This document shows, in pieces, positions 15,508 to 24,042 of a stretch of 64,000 nt of DNA. The stretch covers positions 1-64,000 of the forward strand of contig NZ_JAUTWS010000003.1 of NCBI RefSeq assembly GCF_030657435.1. Direction: 5' to 3'. Under the pieces are notes generated by a model. That model had not been told where the DNA came from, did no database searches, and was given only the letters and a program-made list of their open reading frames with translations. The DNA comes from Paracraurococcus lichenis. GTDB lineage: Bacteria; Pseudomonadota; Alphaproteobacteria; Acetobacterales; Acetobacteraceae. The position numbers and the translations under genes are program-made. Within the stretch, counting starts at the first letter, position 1. Each line of letters begins with the position of its first letter.

Positions 15508-17013
15508 TCAGCCGGCCGTCGCCCTGGCCAGGGCGAAGCAGCGGTCCCGCGCCGCGCCGATCCGGCCGGCGATGCCGTCGAGCGCGTCCGCGTCGCGGTC
15601 CAGGTCGGTCCGGCGGGCGGCGAGCATCCGGGCCATCTCGGTGGGCGCCGGGCCGCCCCGGACGGTGCGGGCGCGGATATTGGCGGCCGGGTCCAGCGCC
15701 GCCGCCACCGCCGCCTCCGGTATGCGCAAGGGCCTGCCGAGCAGCGCCGCCGCCGCGCGGTCCAGGTCGGCACTGCGGATCCGGTCGGCGCTCAGCCCCG
15801 CCTCCAGTGCCTCCCGTACCACCTGCGCCACGATGTTGTGCGCCATGCGGAAGGACAGGCCGCTCTCGCGCACGATGACGTCGGCGAGTTCCGTCGCCGT
15901 GCCGAAGCCCTCGGCCGCCGCCTGGGCCATGCGCCCGGGGTGCAGGGTGAGGCCGGCGAAGACCTCCTCCATCAGGGCGAGGATCCGGCGCGTGCGCGTG
16001 GCGGCGTCCAGCACCGGCTCGTTCACCGCCGTCACGGCATCGTTCACGTCGGCGAAGGCGGTGTTCTTGGTGCAGCCGAGCGCGGCCGCGAGCGCGCCCT
16101 GCACCATCCCCGCGGCGGCACGGATGTGCTCCAGCGCCGCCGGGTTCTTCTTCTGCGGCATGATGGAGGAGACGGCGCAGTGCCGGTCCGCCAGCTCGAG
16201 GAAGCCGTATTCCCAGGTGGACCAGGCCATAAGGTCGGTCGAGAGGCGCGACAGGAAGGTCGCCAGCACGGCCAGCGCCGCGGCGGCCTCCAGCGCGTCG
16301 TCGCGCGAACTGACGGCGTCGTAGGCGATCTCGAGCGGCGCGGCGAAGCCGAGCAGCTCCGCGGCGAGGTCGCGGTCGAGTGGGAAGGCCGTGGTGGTCA
16401 GCGCCCCGGCGCCGAGGGGACAGAGATCGGCGCGTGCCAGGGCGCCCGAGAGCCGGGCCCGGTCGCGCGCCAGGACATCCGCGGCCGAGAGCAGCCAATA
16501 GCCGAAGGTGACGGGCTGGGCGTGCTGGGCATGGGTGTAGCCGGGCATGACCGTGTCGGCATGGGTCTCGGCCAGCCGCAGCAGCGTGCCGCGCAGCGCG
16601 AGCAGGACGCGCTGCACCTCGATGAGATGCGCGCGCAGTGCCATGCGCCAGGTGGTGGCGTTCAGGTCGTTGCGGCTGCGCCCGGTATGCAGCCGCCCGC
16701 CGGTATCGGGGCCGAGCGCCTGGATGATCCGCCGCTCGACATAGGAGTAGAGGTCCTCCGAGCGATGGTCGACGGGCACGCTCTCCGGCCCCTCCGCGGC
16801 CATCTCCAGCACCTCGCGCAGGCAGGCGGCAATGGCGTCGCGGGCGACGATCCCCTGGCGTTCCAGCATCAGGCCATGGGCGCAATGCGCCCACATCTCG
16901 TGGTCGAAGACCTGCGCCTGGGCGCGGGCGACGGCGGGCCGGTAGTAGCTCTCGACCAGCAGGGCGGAGGGTGGTTCCTTCACCCGCTCGCGCAGGTTCG
17001 CGGCCTCGGCCAT
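15508..17013 (-). CDS. Argininosuccinate lyase-like protein
   Basis: The 501-residue protein is a fumarase/aspartase superfamily lyase. It carries the signature SSIMPQKKNPAALEHIR around residue 270, HTGRSRNDLNATTWRMALR near residue 110 and GYTHAQHAQPVTFGYWLLS, all characteristic of argininosuccinate lyase. That enzyme splits argininosuccinate into arginine and fumarate. No other arginine gene is nearby, and Acetobacteraceae often carry extra ArgH-like paralogues in catabolic regions, so a role other than arginine synthesis is possible. Length is somewhat above the usual 460-470. Confidence 0.82.
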   Translation of the reverse strand: MAEAANLRERVKEPPSALLVESYYRPAVARAQAQVFDHEMWAHCAHGLMLERQGIVARDAIAACLREVLEMAAEGPESVPVDHRSEDLYSYVERRIIQALGPDTGGRLHTGRSRNDLNATTWRMALRAHLIEVQRVLLALRGTLLRLAETHADTVMPGYTHAQHAQPVTFGYWLLSAADVLARDRARLSGALARADLCPLGAGALTTTAFPLDRDLAAELLGFAAPLEIAYDAVSSRDDALEAAAALAVLATFLSRLSTDLMAWSTWEYGFLELADRHCAVSSIMPQKKNPAALEHIRAAAGMVQGALAAALGCTKNTAFADVNDAVTAVNEPVLDAATRTRRILALMEEVFAGLTLHPGRMAQAAAEGFGTATELADVIVRESGLSFRMAHNIVAQVVREALEAGLSADRIRSADLDRAAAALLGRPLRIPEAAVAAALDPAANIRARTVRGGPAPTEMARMLAARRTDLDRDADALDGIAGRIGAARDRCFALARATAG

Positions 17014-17055
17014 GTCCTCCTCCCTGTCTTGGCGGCCCGCTGGCTGGGCCGTGGG

Positions 17056-18102
17056 TCAGCGCAGCAGCGCCTCGAAGCCGGCCGCGACCGCGTCACCGTC
17101 CGGCGCCGGCCCGCGCGCCAGCGCGGCATGGTGCATGCTGGACCAGGCGGCGTCGTCCGTCAGCAGGCGGATCGCGGCCTCGGCGAAGGCGGCGGCATCG
17201 CGCGCCACCAAGCCGGTCTCGCCATCCACCACCCGCTCGGCGACCGAGCCGCTGTCGGTGACGATGCAGGGCAGCCCGGCCGACTGTGCCTCGGCGAGGG
17301 AGAGGCAGTAGGTCTCGTTCGGGTCGCCGGGATAGAGCATGGCCCGCGCGCCGCGATAGGCCCGGGCGAGGGCGAAGCGGTCGGTCGGCGGCAGCAGCCG
17401 GACGCCGGCGGAGGAGAGCGCGCCGGCGCGCGCCATCACCGGCGCGGCCCGCGCGGCGAGGCGCGGGTCGCCGCCATAGGTCGCGGCGCCGGTGTAGCAG
17501 TGCAGTTCCGCGCCGGGCACGGCCGGGAGGATCCGCCGCTCCCAGAGGTCGAGCAGCCAGTCGAGCCCGCGCAGTGGGTTGGAGGCGAAGACGGCGACCG
17601 GCGGCGGGGGCGGCTGCACCGCCCCGGCGGGCGCGGCATCGAAGGGCGGCGCGACGGGCAGCGGCAATTGCGCGCGGCCGGCGAAGGGCATCCAGCGTGG
17701 CAGCGTGCCGTCGTGGTAGCGGCCGAGCGTCACGGCGATGGGGCGCAGCCGCAGGATCGGCCAGAGATAGCGGGGCTTGCGGAGGTAGCGGCAGGGGTTG
17801 AACAGCCACAGCACGCGGCGGGACCCGCGCCCGCGCGGCGGGGGCAGGGCGGCGAAGAGGTGCGGCACGCGCGAGGCGATGACGAGGTCCGCCGGCGCGC
17901 CCGTGCCGGCGCCGATCGGCCGCCAGTCGATTCCCGCCTGGCGCTCCGGCGGCTCCTCGCCCATCAGCGCTTCCACCGTGTGGCCGCGGCGGGCGAAGGC
18001 CTCGGCGAGGACGGCGAAGGCGGCCTCCGTCCCGCCGACCGGCCGGCTGCGCAGGGTGTCGGTCGTCACGCGCGCGCCTTGCAGTGCCATGGCGATGCGC
18101 AT
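17056..18102 (-). CDS. Glycosyltransferase (GT4-like)
   Basis: The 348-residue protein has a GT-B arrangement: an N-terminal half opening MRIAMALQGARV with PVGGTEAAFAVLAEAFARRGHTVEAL, and a C-terminal donor domain with YPGDPNETYCLSLAEAQSAGLPCIVTDSGSVAE, the E(X7)E-like region of GT4 enzymes. This motif predicts retaining transfer from a nucleotide sugar. The substrate is unknown. It lies 42 bases downstream of nothing on its own strand, being upstream of the ArgH-like gene, and is divergent from the enolase-superfamily gene at 18385 across a 282-base GC-rich gap in which I see no clear promoter or small gene. Confidence 0.82.
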   Translation of the reverse strand: MRIAMALQGARVTTDTLRSRPVGGTEAAFAVLAEAFARRGHTVEALMGEEPPERQAGIDWRPIGAGTGAPADLVIASRVPHLFAALPPPRGRGSRRVLWLFNPCRYLRKPRYLWPILRLRPIAVTLGRYHDGTLPRWMPFAGRAQLPLPVAPPFDAAPAGAVQPPPPPVAVFASNPLRGLDWLLDLWERRILPAVPGAELHCYTGAATYGGDPRLAARAAPVMARAGALSSAGVRLLPPTDRFALARAYRGARAMLYPGDPNETYCLSLAEAQSAGLPCIVTDSGSVAERVVDGETGLVARDAAAFAEAAIRLLTDDAAWSSMHHAALARGPAPDGDAVAAGFEALLR

Positions 18103-18384
18103 CAGCCGGTTCTCCCGCCGAAGGACGGCCGGCCGCGGCGGCGCCGCGCCTGCCCCGCCCGCACCGATGGCCCTGTCGCATCCCCGCCCATGCGGCCCCC
18201 GCTGCTCCGTGAGGTCGTGCCGACGGGCGCAGCAGACCGCCGCGGCGCGGGCCTGTCCACCGGCGGGCCGCTGCCGCCCCGGCTTGTGATGGCGGGGGTG
18301 GCGGCGCCGCCGGCGGCAGGCCGTCTTCGCGCGCGCCGCGGGCGGTGGCAGGCTGGCGGCAGGGATGGGAACGGGACCAGCGCC

Positions 18385-19506
18385 ATGCGCATCGAACGCG
18401 TCGAGGCCATCGCCATCGAGATCCCGCTGCCGCGGCGCTTCGCCGGCAGCGTCTATGCCATGACCACGCGCTGCGCCGTCATCACGCGCATCCGCACCAG
18501 CGATGGCCTGGCGAGCGAGGTCTACAACGGCGACAACCGCGAGCACGGGCCGGAGATCGTCCGCATCATCACCGAGGAAATCGCGCCGCAGATCCTGGGC
18601 GAGGATGCCGTCGCCTATGAACGCCTCTGGGACCGGGCGCACGCCATCACCATCCCGAACCGCGACCGCAAGCTGGCGATGGAGGCGATCGCCTGCGTCG
18701 ATACCGCGGTCTGGGACCTGCTGGGCAAGCGGGCGGGGCTCTCGGTGCGGCAACTCCTCGGCGGCTACCGGAGCGAACTGCCGATCATCTCCATCGGCGG
18801 CTACTACGCCGAAGGGAAGACGCTGCTCGACCTGGCCAGGGAGATGGAGCAGTTGCGCGCCTGGGGGATGGGCGGCTGCAAGGTGAAGGTCGGCGGCCTG
18901 GCGCCGGAGCAGGATGCGGAGCGGGTGCGCGCCGCGCTGGACGGCGCCGGCGAGGGCTTCCTGATCGCCGTGGATGCCAATCGCGGCTGGTGCACGGCGG
19001 ATGCCATCCGCTTCGCGCGGCTGATCGAGGACCTGCCCATCGCCTGGTTCGAGGAGCCCTGCCACTGGTATGACGAGGCGCGCGGCATGGCGGAGGTGCG
19101 CCGCGCGACGCGCATCCCGGTCAATGCCGGGCAGAGCGAGTACACGGCGCGCGGCGTGCGGCGGCTGCTGGACGCCGGCGCGGTGGACATCGTGAACTTC
19201 GATGCCTCCGAGGCCGGCGGCATCACGGAGTGGCGCCGCGCGGCGGCGGCCTGCGCGCTGGTGGATGTGCGCATGGCGCATCACGAGGAGCCGCAGATCG
19301 CCGCCCATATGCTGGCCGGCATCCCGCACGGCATCTGCGTGGAGTGCTTCGCCGATCCGGCGCGCGACCCGCTCTGGCCGCATCTGCTGCCGGAGGCGCC
19401 GCGGCCGAAGGACGGCATGCTGGCCGTCCCCGACCGTCCCGGCTTCGGCATCGTCCTCGACGAGGACGCGGTGAAGAAGTTCACGATCGCGTCCGCCGCG
19501 GCGTAA
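18385..19506 (+). CDS. Mandelate racemase/muconate lactonizing enzyme family protein
   Basis: The 373-residue protein is an enolase-superfamily enzyme with a capping domain followed by a barrel. Visible are the KxK pair in CKVKVGG, metal-ligand regions DANRGW, FEEP and NAGQSE, and a His-rich segment MAHHEEPQ near the C-terminal catalytic base. This pattern is typical of the mandelate racemase subgroup, which abstracts the alpha-proton of carboxylates. Members include sugar-acid dehydratases and racemases; the substrate cannot be assigned. A hairpin pair with T-rich tail follows the stop codon. Confidence 0.87.
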   Translation: MRIERVEAIAIEIPLPRRFAGSVYAMTTRCAVITRIRTSDGLASEVYNGDNREHGPEIVRIITEEIAPQILGEDAVAYERLWDRAHAITIPNRDRKLAMEAIACVDTAVWDLLGKRAGLSVRQLLGGYRSELPIISIGGYYAEGKTLLDLAREMEQLRAWGMGGCKVKVGGLAPEQDAERVRAALDGAGEGFLIAVDANRGWCTADAIRFARLIEDLPIAWFEEPCHWYDEARGMAEVRRATRIPVNAGQSEYTARGVRRLLDAGAVDIVNFDASEAGGITEWRRAAAACALVDVRMAHHEEPQIAAHMLAGIPHGICVECFADPARDPLWPHLLPEAPRPKDGMLAVPDRPGFGIVLDEDAVKKFTIASAAA

Positions 19507-19519
19507 GACTCAGGCCGGT

Positions 19520-19572
19520 CCAGGGGTCGCTTGACCCCTGGTGGGGGAGTTTGAGGGGGCAAGGCCCCCTCA
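19520..19572 (+). terminator. Paired hairpins, probable terminator
   Basis: Two perfect hairpins follow the stop at 19504-19506. The first, 19520-19541, has a 9-bp stem (CCAGGGGTC with GACCCCTGG). The second, 19552-19572, has a 9-bp stem (TGAGGGGGC with GCCCCCTCA) followed by TTCTTATT. The T-rich tail supports intrinsic termination of the plus-strand transcript. The convergent MaoC gene ends three bases beyond. Hairpin pairs of this composition look like a dispersed intergenic repeat. Confidence 0.7.
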
Positions 19573-19575
19573 TTC

Positions 19576-20031
19576 TTATTCGTAGACCAGCGATAGCGTC
19601 TCCGCGACCAGCGCCGGCCGCTCGCTGCCCTCGACCTCCACGGTCGCCTCCATGGTCAGCCGTGCGCCACCCTCGATCTTCTCGACGTTCTTCAGCGTGA
19701 GGTGCCCGCGCACGCGCGACCCCGCCGGCACCGGCGCGGTGAAGCGCACCTTGTTCGAGCCGTAATTCACCCCGCGGCTGCGCTTCTTCACGCGCCAGAT
19801 GCCGGCATTCAGCTTCGGCAGCAGGGAGAGCGTGAGGTAGCCATGGGCGATGGTCTTGCCGCCGGGCATCTCCTTCTTCGCGCGCTCCACATCCACGTGG
19901 ATCCACTGGTGGTCGCCGGTCGCCTCGGCGAACTGGTCGATCATCCTCTGGTCCACGACCAGCCAGTCGCTGCTGCCGAGCTTCTTGCCGATATGGTTCG
20001 GCAGGTCGGCGATGGACTCCACTTCCAGCAT
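19576..20031 (-). CDS. MaoC-like (R)-hydratase
   Basis: The 151-residue protein is a single hot-dog MaoC dehydratase. The catalytic motif is intact: DQFAEATGDHQWIHVDVERA with the Asp/His dyad, followed by GKTIAHGYLTLSLLP. The family hydrates trans-2-enoyl-CoA to (R)-3-hydroxyacyl-CoA, for example for polyhydroxyalkanoate synthesis. It stands alone, divergent from the phosphatase gene, and should be soluble and dimeric. Length is normal for PhaJ/MaoC-type single-domain proteins. Confidence 0.87.
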   Translation of the reverse strand: MLEVESIADLPNHIGKKLGSSDWLVVDQRMIDQFAEATGDHQWIHVDVERAKKEMPGGKTIAHGYLTLSLLPKLNAGIWRVKKRSRGVNYGSNKVRFTAPVPAGSRVRGHLTLKNVEKIEGGARLTMEATVEVEGSERPALVAETLSLVYE

Positions 20032-20116
20032 CGTTCCCTCCGCGCGTGCTTGGCCGGAATTCCTGCCATGGCCCGGCGGGCTTGGCCAGACGGGCGCGCC
20101 GGGGGATCATCGCGGG

Positions 20117-20830
20117 ATGATCGCCTTCCAGCCCGCCCCCGGCCGCCTGCCGCCCGGCCAGCGCGTCTATGCCATCGGCGATGTCCATGGCTGCGACGAC
20201 AGGCTTGCCAGGCTGCATGCCATGATCGCCGAGGACCTCGCGGCGCGGCCGGCGGAGGCGCCGCTGCTGCTGCATGTCGGCGATTTCGTCGATCGCGGCC
20301 CGGACAGCGCCGGGGTGGTGCAGCGGCTCGCCGGCGGGTCGCCGCTGCCGGGCCTGCCCATGGTGAACCTGATGGGCAACCACGAGCGCACCATGCTGGA
20401 CGCGCTGGCGGGCGAGCGCGCCGCCATCACGGACTGGCGCATCAGCGGCGGGCGGGAGGCGCTGGCAAGCTGGGGGCTGGATGCCGATGCCGACCCGGCC
20501 GGCTGGATCGAGGGCATCCCGGGCGCGCATCTCGATTTCCTGAACCGGCTCGACCTGCATCACCGCCTCGGCGGCTACCTCTTCGTCCATGCCGGGCTGC
20601 GGCCGGGTATCCCGCTGGAGGACCAGGCGGAGGACGACCTGCTGCGCATCCGCGGCAGCTTCCTCAACTCCGATGCCGAGTTCGGCGCGGTGGTGGTGCA
20701 TGGCCATTCGCCGAGCCGCGGGCCGGTGGTGAAGCGCAACCGCATCGGCATCGACACCGGCGCGGTCTTCGGGCGGGAGCTGACCTGCCTGGTGCTGGAG
20801 GCGGACCGGCTGGCCTTCCTCTCGGCCTGA
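20117..20830 (+). CDS. Metallophosphoesterase (PrpA-like protein phosphatase)
   Basis: The 237-residue protein is a calcineurin-like phosphoesterase of the bacterial serine/threonine phosphatase type. The metal-binding motifs run in order: GDVHGCDDRL, GDFVDRGPDS, GNHERTM, VHAGL and VVHGHSPS. It should be a cytoplasmic dinuclear-metal enzyme, possibly also a diadenosine tetraphosphatase. The ATG at 20117 is the first start that keeps the full first strand. It appears monocistronic; the beta-lactamase-like gene begins 54 bases later. Confidence 0.88.
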   Translation: MIAFQPAPGRLPPGQRVYAIGDVHGCDDRLARLHAMIAEDLAARPAEAPLLLHVGDFVDRGPDSAGVVQRLAGGSPLPGLPMVNLMGNHERTMLDALAGERAAITDWRISGGREALASWGLDADADPAGWIEGIPGAHLDFLNRLDLHHRLGGYLFVHAGLRPGIPLEDQAEDDLLRIRGSFLNSDAEFGAVVVHGHSPSRGPVVKRNRIGIDTGAVFGRELTCLVLEADRLAFLSA

Positions 20831-20884
20831 GCCCTACCCTGCCGTCGCCGCCGGCCGGGAGAGCCGGCCCGGAGGAGGACGCCC

Positions 20885-22147
20885 ATGCTGCACCGACGCG
20901 CCGCCCTGACGCTTGCCGGGGGGACCGCCCTTGCCGCCGCCCTGCCGCCGCCGGCCCGCGCCGCCCACCTGGCGCGGGCCGAGCCGGCCGAGGTCGGGCT
21001 GCTGCCCGACCGGCTCGCCCGCATCCCGGCCTGGCTCTCGGCCGAGGTGCAGGCGAACCGCATCCCCGGCGCCGTCGTCGCCATCGGCCGCAAGGGCAGG
21101 CTGGCCTATCTGGAGAGCATCGGCTTCCGCGACCGGGAGGCGAATGCCGCCATGACGCCGGACGCCGTCTTCCGGCTGGCCTCCATGACCAAGCCCATCG
21201 TCTCGCTCGGCCTGATGATGCTGGCGGAGGAGGGGCGGGTGCAGCTCGAATACCCCATCTCCCGCTACCTCCCGGAATTCGCGGAGCAGCGGGTGGGCCC
21301 GAACGGGGAGAAGCCGCAGCGGCCGACGACCGTGCAGGACCTGCTGCGCCACACCTCGGGCCTCACCTACGGGCTCGGCGACGACCCGGTGGCGCGGGCC
21401 TATGCGGATGCGAAGCTGCGGGAGAAGGGGATCACCGGGCCGGAGTTCATCCGGCGGCTGGCCGGCCTGCCGCTCGCCTCCCATCCCGGCAGCACCTGGG
21501 CCTACAGCTACTCGACCGACGTCGTCGGGCGGATCGTGGAGGTGGTGAGCGGCGAGGACCTGAACGCTTATGTGACGCGGCGCATCACCGGGCCGCTCGG
21601 CATGGCGGACACCGCCTTCTTCCTCGGCGAGCGCGCCCGCGGTCGGGTGGCGGAGGCGATGGCCGACTCGCAGACCGGCCGCAAGCCGGCCATGCCGGAC
21701 CCGGCGGTGCGGGCCAGCTTCTTCTCGGGCGGCGGCGGCATGTCCGGGACGGCGCTCGATTATGCGCGCTTCTGCCAGATGTTGCTGGACATGGGCCATA
21801 CGGAGGAGACGCGGCTGGCGACGCGGCACACCGTCGCGCTCATGCGTGCCAACCACCTGCCGCCGGGCATCGGCTACAGCGCCGATACGCCCGGCCGCTT
21901 CGGCGCGCTGGCGCCGACGCCGGCGATGGGCCAGGGCTTCGGGCTCGGCTTCTGCGTGCGGACGGAGGCGGGGCGGAACCCGCTGCCGGGGAGCGTCGGC
22001 GACCACTACTGGGGCGGCGCCTACGGCACCTTCTTCTGGGTGGACCCGGCCGAGGAGATGTACGTGGTCTTCATGATGCAGGCGCCGGAGCAGCGGCTTC
22101 AGACCCGCTACGTGCTGCGGCAACTCGTCTATCAGTCGCTCGCCTGA
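20885..22147 (+). CDS. Serine beta-lactamase family hydrolase (class C/EstB-like)
   Basis: The 420-residue exported protein has a signal sequence (RRAALTLAGGTALAAALPPPARAA) and the serine hydrolase landmarks of the class C beta-lactamase and esterase family: SxxK in RLASMTKPIVSLG near residue 100, YSYSTD in the YxN position and HYWGGAYGTFF near the C-terminus in place of KTG. Most relatives with this WGGAYGT ending are esterases or peptidases and not resistance enzymes. It is probably periplasmic and monocistronic. Confidence 0.85.
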   Translation: MLHRRAALTLAGGTALAAALPPPARAAHLARAEPAEVGLLPDRLARIPAWLSAEVQANRIPGAVVAIGRKGRLAYLESIGFRDREANAAMTPDAVFRLASMTKPIVSLGLMMLAEEGRVQLEYPISRYLPEFAEQRVGPNGEKPQRPTTVQDLLRHTSGLTYGLGDDPVARAYADAKLREKGITGPEFIRRLAGLPLASHPGSTWAYSYSTDVVGRIVEVVSGEDLNAYVTRRITGPLGMADTAFFLGERARGRVAEAMADSQTGRKPAMPDPAVRASFFSGGGGMSGTALDYARFCQMLLDMGHTEETRLATRHTVALMRANHLPPGIGYSADTPGRFGALAPTPAMGQGFGLGFCVRTEAGRNPLPGSVGDHYWGGAYGTFFWVDPAEEMYVVFMMQAPEQRLQTRYVLRQLVYQSLA

Positions 22148-22204
22148 GCGGGCGTCACCGGGCCGCCCGGCCGCGGGGGCCGGGCGATCCGGGCAGGACG
22201 GCGC

Positions 22205-22573
22205 TCAGCGCCGGCCCGTCGGGTTCATGTAGACCACCTGGGAGTCCTCGCCCCCGCCCATCAGCCAGGCCTCGCGCCCCGGGCCGCTCGGCGCCGGCGT
22301 GCTGAAGGTGAAGGCCGGGTTGCCGCCGGTATTGCCGGCGAAGATGCCGACGCGGCCCGTCTGCTCGAAGCTGCCGCCACCGCCGGCGCCGCGGGCGCTG
22401 TAGGTGATGGTCATGTCGTCGGCACCGCCGCTGAGGCTGGCGCCGCCGCCGCCGATGACGTTGCCGCCGCGCGGGGCGAGGCTGCCGCCGTCCATCGGGG
22501 CCTGGGCCAGGGCGGGCATGGCCATCAGCGTGCCCAGGATGGCGAGGGATGCGAAGGCGTTCCTGCGTGTCAT
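22205..22573 (-). CDS. Small secreted glycine-rich protein
   Basis: The 122-residue protein has a signal peptide (TRRNAFASLAILGTLMAMPALAQA) and a mature part rich in Gly, Ser and Asn with alternating beta-like stretches, ending QVVYMNPTGRR. I chose the ATG at 22573 because GGAGG lies five bases before it; an ATG 12 bases upstream would place that ribosome site inside the gene. No family is recognised. It is convergent with the beta-lactamase-like gene and has its own upstream AT-richer control region. Confidence 0.65.
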   Translation of the reverse strand: MTRRNAFASLAILGTLMAMPALAQAPMDGGSLAPRGGNVIGGGGASLSGGADDMTITYSARGAGGGGSFEQTGRVGIFAGNTGGNPAFTFSTPAPSGPGREAWLMGGGEDSQVVYMNPTGRR

Positions 22574-22694
22574 GTCGTCCTCCATCGCGGCGGGAGTGCC
22601 GCGGCTTGGGGAGCGGTCTCAAATGCGCCGTTCTCCAATGAGGATCGGTATACGATTCGGCCTGTCGCAATTCTGTGCCGCGGCGCACGATCTG

Positions 22695-22731
22695 ATACCG
22701 GCGGCAGAAGTCTTCATCTGCCGCCCGGTAT
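22695..22731. other. Strong inverted repeat upstream of the glycine-rich protein gene
   Basis: ATACCGGCGGCAGA and TCTGCCGCCCGGTAT pair over 14 positions with a single bulge, around an 8-base loop (AGTCTTCA). The repeat lies in a less GC-rich intergenic stretch (22574-22816) with no gene. It sits about 120 bases upstream of the secreted-protein start and about 85 bases downstream of the DMT permease stop. It could be an operator, an RNA hairpin or part of the permease terminator; no T tract follows on either strand. Confidence 0.45.
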
Positions 22732-22774
22732 TGCGCGCAGGGTTGGTGTGGCGGCTGCGCGCCAAACAGCAAGC

Positions 22775-22806
22775 CATGCGGGCCAGCGTTCATGCTGGCA
22801 CGCATG
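22775..22806 (-). terminator. Hairpin downstream of the DMT permease
   Basis: CATGCG, one unpaired base and GCCAGC pair with GCTGGC and CGCATG around a 6-base loop, making a 12-bp stem with one mismatch. It begins 11 bases beyond the permease stop on the minus strand. There is no clear T tract, so termination here may need Rho or the hairpin may simply protect the 3' end. Confidence 0.5.
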
Positions 22807-22816
22807 GGGCGCGCGC

Positions 22817-23716
22817 TCAGCCCGCCCGCGTCTTCCGCGTCTGGCTCCAGCCGATCCAGAGGCCGGCCGACACGATGACGGCGGCGCCGATCCAGATGCC
22901 GGCATCCGGCCAGTCGCCGAAGACCAGCCAGCCCACGGCGACCGAGCCGAGAAGCTGGAAATACTGGAAGGGCGAGATGATGTTGGCCGGCGCGAGGCCG
23001 AGCGCCTTCGCCACGCACCAATGCCCGACCGCGCCCAGCACGCCCATGCCGCAGAAGAGCGCGAGGTCGAACAGGCCCTGCGGCGTGATCCAGCTGAAGG
23101 GCAGCACCAGCAGCATGCCGAAGGCGCCGATGACGGAACTGAAGATCGCCGAGGTCTCGGGGCTGTCGAGGCCCGCCACGCGCCGCGTCAGGATCTGGTA
23201 GATCGCGTAGCAGGTCGCGCTGCCGACGACGAGGAGCGAGGCCCAGTGGAACAGCGCCGTCCCGGGCCGGATGACGATGAGCACGCCGAGGAAGCCGAGG
23301 CCGAGCGCCGCGATGCGGCCGGGCGTCGTCCGCTCCCCCAGCATCGGCCAGGCCAGCAGCGCGACGATCAGCGGCGCGGTCAGGCTGATCGCCGCCGCCT
23401 TGGCGATCGGGATGAAGGTGATGGCGAAGAAGTGGCAGAGGTTGGAGGTGAAGAGCATGCAGGAGCGCAGCACCTGCGTGCCCGGCCGCCGCGTCCTCAG
23501 CACGCCCAGGCCGTAGCGTGGCAGGAAGACCGCGAGCAGGAAGAGGATATGCCCGAAGGCCCGGGCCCAGGAGACCTGCAGGCTGGAATAATCCGCGCCG
23601 AGGATCTTCGCGAAGCTGCTCATCACGGGAAAGAGCAGGCCGGCGAGGCACATGAAGGCGATGCCGAGCAGGACGCGCTGGGCGGGGCCGGCCGCGGGCC
23701 TGGGCTGATCGGTCAC
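22817..23716 (-). CDS. DMT superfamily (EamA) permease
   Basis: The 299-residue protein has about ten membrane helices in two EamA repeats, typical of drug/metabolite transporters in the inner membrane. Landmarks are ADYSSLQVSWARAFGHILFL in the first repeat and GVLGAVGHWCVAKALGLAPANIISPFQYFQLL in the second. The substrate cannot be inferred. The chosen start is the GTG at 23716, which gives a short polar tail (TDQPRPAAGPAQR) before the first helix; no strong ribosome site is visible, so the start is uncertain. Confidence 0.8.
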   Translation of the reverse strand: MTDQPRPAAGPAQRVLLGIAFMCLAGLLFPVMSSFAKILGADYSSLQVSWARAFGHILFLLAVFLPRYGLGVLRTRRPGTQVLRSCMLFTSNLCHFFAITFIPIAKAAAISLTAPLIVALLAWPMLGERTTPGRIAALGLGFLGVLIVIRPGTALFHWASLLVVGSATCYAIYQILTRRVAGLDSPETSAIFSSVIGAFGMLLVLPFSWITPQGLFDLALFCGMGVLGAVGHWCVAKALGLAPANIISPFQYFQLLGSVAVGWLVFGDWPDAGIWIGAAVIVSAGLWIGWSQTRKTRAG

Positions 23717-23739
23717 GCGCGCTGCTGCCCGGCTATTGC

Positions 23740-24042
23740 ATGGCTGGACAGGATGGAATGCGACGCTTTTCCTGGCAACGGCGCGGCGGCGACCTATATA
23801 AGACCCGTGCCGGCAGGGGCCTCGCGCCCCGAAGGAAGCCTGGACGGCCTTTGGGTGGCCGGTGGGCTTGCATCCGGCAGCCCCTCTGGCCCGTTCCATG
23901 GCGTGGCCTCCGGCGCGGATCGTCGCTGTCGCCCGGGCACTGAGCCCGGCGCTCCGCCTTTGCCCCGCCCGCCATGGCCGGATCGTTTTCAGGCTGGTCC
24001 CGCCCGCGCTGCCGCGCGGCCGGGCCGCGGAGAGTTTCGGTT
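23740..24042 (+). promoter_or_regulatory. Intergenic leader with TATATAA box upstream of the Suv3-like helicase
   Basis: This gap of about 300 bases between divergent genes holds no convincing gene. A TATATAA box (about 23795) stands out in GC-rich DNA and is the best candidate -10 element; no clear -35 partner is seen. It would give a leader of about 240 bases with several GC-rich hairpins, for example GGGGCCTCGCGCCCC just downstream. The functional start of the helicase is unclear (TTG at 24043 or ATG at 23974). Confidence 0.4.

Noticed and set aside
18103..18384. Possible small gene between the glycosyltransferase and enolase-superfamily genes
   Set aside because: Short frames here lack ribosome sites and codon bias, and no translation resembles a protein.
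15445..19506. Very long plus-strand open frame over the ArgH-like and glycosyltransferase genes
   Set aside because: Only its last 373 codons (from 18385) encode a recognisable protein. The rest is antisense to two well-supported genes and has the composition expected of GC-rich shadow frames.
23820..23870. Resemblance of CCCGAAGGAAGC to the SRP RNA loop region
   Set aside because: Only the short loop-like part matches; the surrounding sequence does not pair as in helix 8 of SRP RNA.
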